From contig JABDKX010000183.1 in NCBI GenBank assembly GCA_013001975.1, positions 1-42,432 of the forward strand: a stretch of 42,432 nucleotides of DNA, written 5' to 3'. The notes beneath the pieces were generated by a model that saw only the letters and a program-made list of their open reading frames with translations, had not been told where the DNA came from and did not search any database. Positions 41,356-42,432 of this stretch are shown in pieces (positions within the stretch are counted from its first letter, which is position 1; the number at the start of each line of letters is the position of its first letter). This stretch comes from Saprospiraceae bacterium (GTDB lineage Bacteria > Bacteroidota > Bacteroidia > Chitinophagales > Saprospiraceae). The translations under genes and the position numbers were made by a program.

Positions 41356-42432
41356 CTAATTGTTTAAATAGATCAGTTTTCCTGATACCGTTAAATTTCT
41401 TGAATTGATTTTGTAATAATACAATCCTGGCATATTATTTAGGTGCTCACCTGAGATAGGGATGGCGTTTATTCTATTTTTCAAAGATATAGGACTATTA
41501 AAAACAATTCGTCCTGAAACATCAAAAATGGTTAAATTAGAATTCGAATATTGATTAAAATCATTTTCAATAATTATCTCACATCTGTTATTAAAAGGAT
41601 TTGGTTTAACATAGGTATTGAATATATTACTATCAACGAATTTATTTGATGAAATGACTTCGTAATCTAATTCTACACACGTAGTCGTTACGTTTGAACT
41701 TACGTATTCTGAATTAAGGTTGTCATTCGTTATACTTACAACATCACTCACCTTGCTATTTTCTAACACCTTGAATGTGAGTGTAAACAAGTTTTCATTA
41801 TTTTCTAATTGCTCACCTAATCCTGAAGCAGAAAACCAATTAGTAATCAGATATCCTTGTGTTAATAGGGCCTCGGAAAAATTGCCAGCTTCAAGTCCGG
41901 TTAAAGTGCTTGAGTGAAATCCATCATATTGTAACTTTTGGTTGTCAAAGCTTATCTCTAAAATAAAAGCAGCTACATCGGTAAAGTTGTCTGTTTTAAA
42001 TTTCAGATTGACAGTTTCACCGGCTTTTAAATCTTCTTCTTTAACAACAATATCTGTACAAGTACTTTTATTTATACTGATAGGATTTTTGTCATTTAGA
42101 TTAGCAGATCCATCTATATCTCCCATTTTAATTCCTGTAAAATCGGCCATGTCATATGAAGACGTCAAAGGAGTAAATGAAATGCTTTCTGGGTAATTTG
42201 AGTTAAGGATATTTGTTGGAGGAAATATAAACTTGCTATCTATAAATTTCCAGGAGTCTACAAATTCAAATTCTGGAGTGATGAAAACCAAAAGCTTTTG
42301 TAGTAAAAGCAAATCAGAAACTGTGATTGAATTGCTGTTGTCTAAATCAGCAGCGATCCATTCATGAGGATCAGTAAACCTTTCTATGAATACCAAATGT
42401 TTTTGTAATCTCAACAAGTCGCTGATATTGAC
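41356..42432 (-). CDS. Cohesin/dockerin-like T9SS type A surface protein (5' end outside window)
   Basis: The frame is open from the right edge to the stop at 41356, giving 359 visible codons; the true start lies outside, so the TTG at 42417 is not a start. At the visible N-terminus is a dockerin-like pair of EF-hand half motifs (ISDLLRLQKHLVF and DLDNSNSITVSDLLLLQKLL). A cohesin-like beta-sandwich follows (about 120-240: AGETVNLKFKTDNFTDVAAF, LQYDGFHSSTLTGLEAGNFS, NLFTLTFKVLEN). The last 80 residues are a type A T9SS sorting domain (YVKPNPFNNRCEIIIEN, LTIFDVSGRIVF, MPGLYYYKINS, GKLIYL). The protein is exported by T9SS to the cell surface. The product upstream and its activity cannot be seen. 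Confidence 0.85.
   Translation of the reverse strand, partial: VNISDLLRLQKHLVFIERFTDPHEWIAADLDNSNSITVSDLLLLQKLLVFITPEFEFVDSWKFIDSKFIFPPTNILNSNYPESISFTPLTSSYDMADFTGIKMGDIDGSANLNDKNPISINKSTCTDIVVKEEDLKAGETVNLKFKTDNFTDVAAFILEISFDNQKLQYDGFHSSTLTGLEAGNFSEALLTQGYLITNWFSASGLGEQLENNENLFTLTFKVLENSKVSDVVSITNDNLNSEYVSSNVTTTCVELDYEVISSNKFVDSNIFNTYVKPNPFNNRCEIIIENDFNQYSNSNLTIFDVSGRIVFNSPISLKNRINAIPISGEHLNNMPGLYYYKINSRNLTVSGKLIYLNN

Overview
The window is about 42 kb of AT-rich chromosome from a member of the Bacteroidota. Several independent signs agree: type IX secretion (T9SS) C-terminal sorting domains of both the A and B (CHU_C) kind, many lipoproteins with a Cys lipobox and Gln-ending signal peptides, promoters of the Bacteroidota form TTTG-N19-TAnnTTTG instead of -35/-10 boxes, and almost no Shine-Dalgarno sites. 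The L27 ribosomal protein carrying an added helix-hairpin-helix domain, the OstA-like protein and the BatE-like TPR/SH3 protein suggest the Saprospirales/Chitinophagales side of the phylum, but I cannot fix the genus. Most of the content is core chromosome; I see no prophage, insertion sequence, CRISPR array, tRNA or rRNA.

Left part (1-9 kb): a truncated FG-GAP/CRTAC1-like lipoprotein on the minus strand; a plus-strand run of CAP-domain lipoprotein, OstA/LptA-like LPS transport protein and BatE-like protein; then minus-strand rplU-rpmA with a clear promoter, a retropepsin-like protease with a PDZ domain, and a DUF937-TM-OmpA protein. At 9.1-13.2 kb a Dna2-like nuclease-helicase is tightly coupled to a low-molecular-weight tyrosine phosphatase and an acylphosphatase.

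The most interesting region is 13.2-19.2 kb, all minus strand. One transcription unit (start near 19.1 kb) encodes a small membrane histidine kinase, a LuxR/NarL-type response regulator and a large TPR histidine kinase. A second unit (start near 15.4 kb) encodes a 58-residue protein, a stand-alone LuxR-type HTH protein and a secreted fibre-like protein with a self-cleaving S74 chaperone domain. Both units carry the same 20-bp palindrome (perfect upstream of the kinase unit, two mismatches upstream of the other), placed 19-20 bp upstream of a Bacteroidota -7 element, just where the -33 box should be. I infer one regulon: the phosphorelay activates itself and the fibre operon.

Right part (19.2-42.4 kb): a DUF1415 protein with a saccharopine-dehydrogenase-like enzyme; ftsK, cvpA, an unknown exported protein and lolA; a secreted DJ-1/PfpI-like lipoprotein; an unknown lipoprotein; lptC in one unit with a T9SS surface protein; rsmI; an alkaline-phosphatase-superfamily hydrolase and a HAD phosphatase; lpdA, ricT and holB; a 6-pyruvoyl-tetrahydropterin-synthase-like enzyme; a beta-CASP metallohydrolase; an unknown outer-membrane-like protein; and a truncated dockerin/cohesin/T9SS protein running off the right edge. 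Envelope biogenesis is a recurring theme: OstA-like, LptC, LolA and at least two T9SS clients.
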